From an uncultured Collinsella sp. (GTDB lineage: Bacteria > Actinomycetota > Coriobacteriia > Coriobacteriales > Coriobacteriaceae), in the NCBI GenBank assembly GCA_900544225.1, contig UQUD01000021.1, positions 1 to 23,057 on the forward strand: a stretch of 23,057 nucleotides of DNA, written 5' to 3'. The notes below the pieces were generated by a model. That model was not told the DNA's origin, ran no database searches, and was given only the letters and a program-made list of their open reading frames with translations. A program made the position numbers and the translations under genes. Below, piece after piece: positions 22,303 to 23,057 of the stretch (the stretch's first letter is position 1; every line of letters begins with the position of its first letter).

Positions 22303-22362
22303 CAGCTGGCTGCGTGCGAACCAGTCAAGAGAGTTCAAAACTGGTCCGCACGCAAACAGCTG
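22303..22362 (-). repeat. Long inverted repeat A in the loaP leader
   Basis: Two 23-nt arms (22303-22325 and 22340-22362) around a 14-nt loop. They pair at 20 positions as perfect matches plus one G-U; only two adjacent positions mismatch. Each arm runs from CAGCTG through TGCGTGCG to ACCAGT. It starts about 40 nt after the predicted transcription start. No U-tract follows on either strand. Candidate roles are an RNA recognition element for LoaP, an attenuator arm, or a protein-binding DNA palindrome. Confidence 0.75.
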
Positions 22363-22404
22363 AAGGACTGCTACGTTTTGGCATGCAACTTATTAATTTT
22401 TTGC

Positions 22405-22436
22405 ATTATAGAATTAACTCAATACAAATAAACAAC
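22405..22436 (-). promoter_or_regulatory. Probable promoter of the loaP-polysaccharide operon
   Basis: On the minus strand TATAAT (22410-22405) is a perfect -10 box inside an A+T-rich island. Possible -35 boxes are TTTATT with a 16-nt spacer or TTGTTT with a 19-nt spacer. Transcription would start near 22398, giving a leader of about 290 nt before loaP. It is the only strong minus-strand promoter I see ahead of the operon. Confidence 0.55.
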
Positions 22437-22859
22437 GTCGCATGACTTCTTTATTGGAGCTCGTGGTGTTTCTGGCACCGCCGTTACGGCCGGATGCTGA
22501 TCAACCCTGCACTTTGTGACTTGCTGAAGCCGTGAGCACAGTTGAGCTCATGTAACGATAGGTATCCTAGCACAAGCTGTTAGTGAAACTGATTTGGGCT
22601 GCGTTGGACAACATATCGTTCATTTGACGTGCTTAAGGGGGTTGTTTTGGAATGTTGTTCACGTTGGCGCAGGTTATTGGGTTGCTGGCGATGATTAAGG
22701 GCGCTCCTGATGCCCAAACAGAACGGCGAAGAGTACTGATAATCGCGCTTGGCTAACAAACTATGTACAGACATGAGAAATAAATTGTGCAATTTTTTGT
22801 TGGAGTGGGTGGCGGTTTGTGCACGGAGATATTTGGCATGAAAGACGATATGAGAAAGC

Positions 22860-22977
22860 CATTTGGGTCGCCTCCCCCGCGGCGCAGCTTCTTTCCGCGG
22901 GCTCGGGATGCCACAATGGGCTTTGAGTATCGGCCCGTGCGGTAGCCCTTACCGCACCTGCGGGGAGGAGGCTTCCC
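22860..22977 (+). ncRNA. Candidate IS110 guide (bridge/seek) RNA region
   Basis: GC-rich non-coding DNA just before the transposase start, with two perfect hairpins: arms 22876-22882 and 22895-22901 (CCCGCGG, 12-nt loop) and arms 22937-22944 and 22950-22957 (GTGCGGTA, 5-nt loop). IS110-group elements encode a structured guide RNA in the non-coding end before the transposase gene. Position and structure fit; the boundaries and guide loops are not resolved here. Confidence 0.4.
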
Positions 22978-23057
22978 ATGCCCCATGTTACCTCCATCGG
23001 CCTGGACGTCCACGCGCGATCGGTCGCCGCCGCGGCGTTCAACCCCTTCACCGGCGA
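22978..23057 (+). mobile_element. IS110-family transposase, N-terminus only (runs off the window)
   Basis: ATG 22978 is preceded by a strong ribosome site (GGGGAGGAGG, ending 6 nt before it). The 26 visible codons read VTSIGLDVHARSVAAAAF in their core, the standard opening of IS110/IS1111 (DEDD) transposases; the Asp of GLDVH (residue 10) is the first catalytic acidic residue. It points away from the polysaccharide operon. Whether the element is intact cannot be judged. Confidence 0.85.

Larger units (their letters stand above)
22113..22977. other. Gene-poor regulatory and IS-boundary region upstream of loaP
   Basis: No convincing gene in about 865 bases. From right to left it holds the 5' non-coding part of an IS110 element, an A+T-rich stretch, a promoter with a perfect TATAAT on the minus strand (22405-22410), and a structured leader with two large inverted repeats before loaP. 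Small open frames on both strands between 22580 and 22800 have no ribosome sites or family features. Confidence 0.55.

Noticed and set aside
22580..22792. Minus-strand 70-codon ORF, and a plus-strand 34-codon ORF at 22652-22756, upstream of loaP
   Set aside because: Neither has a convincing ribosome site, and they overlap each other on opposite strands. The translations show no domain or signal peptide.
22782..22795. AAATTG-TG-CAATTT palindrome followed by T's as a terminator
   Set aside because: The stem is only A/T pairs with one G-C at each inner edge and a 2-nt loop, too weak and too tight for an intrinsic terminator.
1..23057. CRISPR arrays, tRNA or rRNA genes
   Set aside because: I saw no regularly spaced repeats, no tRNA-like cloverleaf sequence with a T-arm motif, and no rRNA signature in the window.

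Overview
The window reads as chromosomal DNA of a gut actinobacterium of the Coriobacteriia, most likely Collinsella or a close relative. This is an inference from the high-GC coding style, a LoaP-type antiterminator heading a polysaccharide operon, and several oxygen-sensitive Fe-S/FrhB-type proteins that suit an anaerobe. No rRNA or other taxonomic marker is present. Almost every gene lies on the minus strand, so the biological order runs from high to low coordinates.

Right edge (about 22.8-23.06 kb): the start of an IS110-family transposase on the plus strand, preceded by a GC-rich non-coding stretch with two perfect hairpins that could belong to its guide (bridge/seek) RNA. Next comes a gene-poor stretch (22.1-22.8 kb) with a good minus-strand -10 box (22405-22410) and a roughly 290-nt leader holding two large inverted repeats, directly upstream of loaP.

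Centre (3.97-22.1 kb): one long, tightly coupled exopolysaccharide/capsule operon. The order is loaP, a monotopic undecaprenyl-phosphate sugar-1-phosphate transferase, a WecG/TagA (GT26) transferase, capE-capF-capG for UDP-N-acetyl-L-fucosamine, a hexapeptide acyltransferase, a GT4, a GT32, a pyruvyl transferase, a Wzy-like polymerase, a tandem FrhB/ferredoxin gene split by a frameshift at a G7 tract, a GT2, a second pyruvyl transferase, a third pyruvyl transferase fused to a ferredoxin-FrhB module, and a Wzx flippase. Most genes overlap or are separated by fewer than 30 nt. The logic is Wzx/Wzy-dependent: build a lipid-linked repeat unit that probably contains FucNAc, decorate it with acyl and pyruvyl groups, flip it and polymerise it. 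No chain-length regulator, kinase or export gene is in the window.

Left of the operon (0.8-3.97 kb): a variable, more A+T-rich zone. It holds a 5'-truncated UDP-glucose dehydrogenase remnant, an unidentified short ORF, and a two-gene type II Thoeris anti-phage system (thsA with two membrane helices and a macro domain; thsB, a TIR-like enzyme). At the left edge a secreted, repeat-rich, beta-helix-like protein runs out of the window.

Most notable are the Thoeris II pair, the G7 frameshift in the FrhB gene, the pyruvyl-transferase/FrhB fusion, the long inverted repeat in the loaP leader, and the possible IS110 guide RNA.
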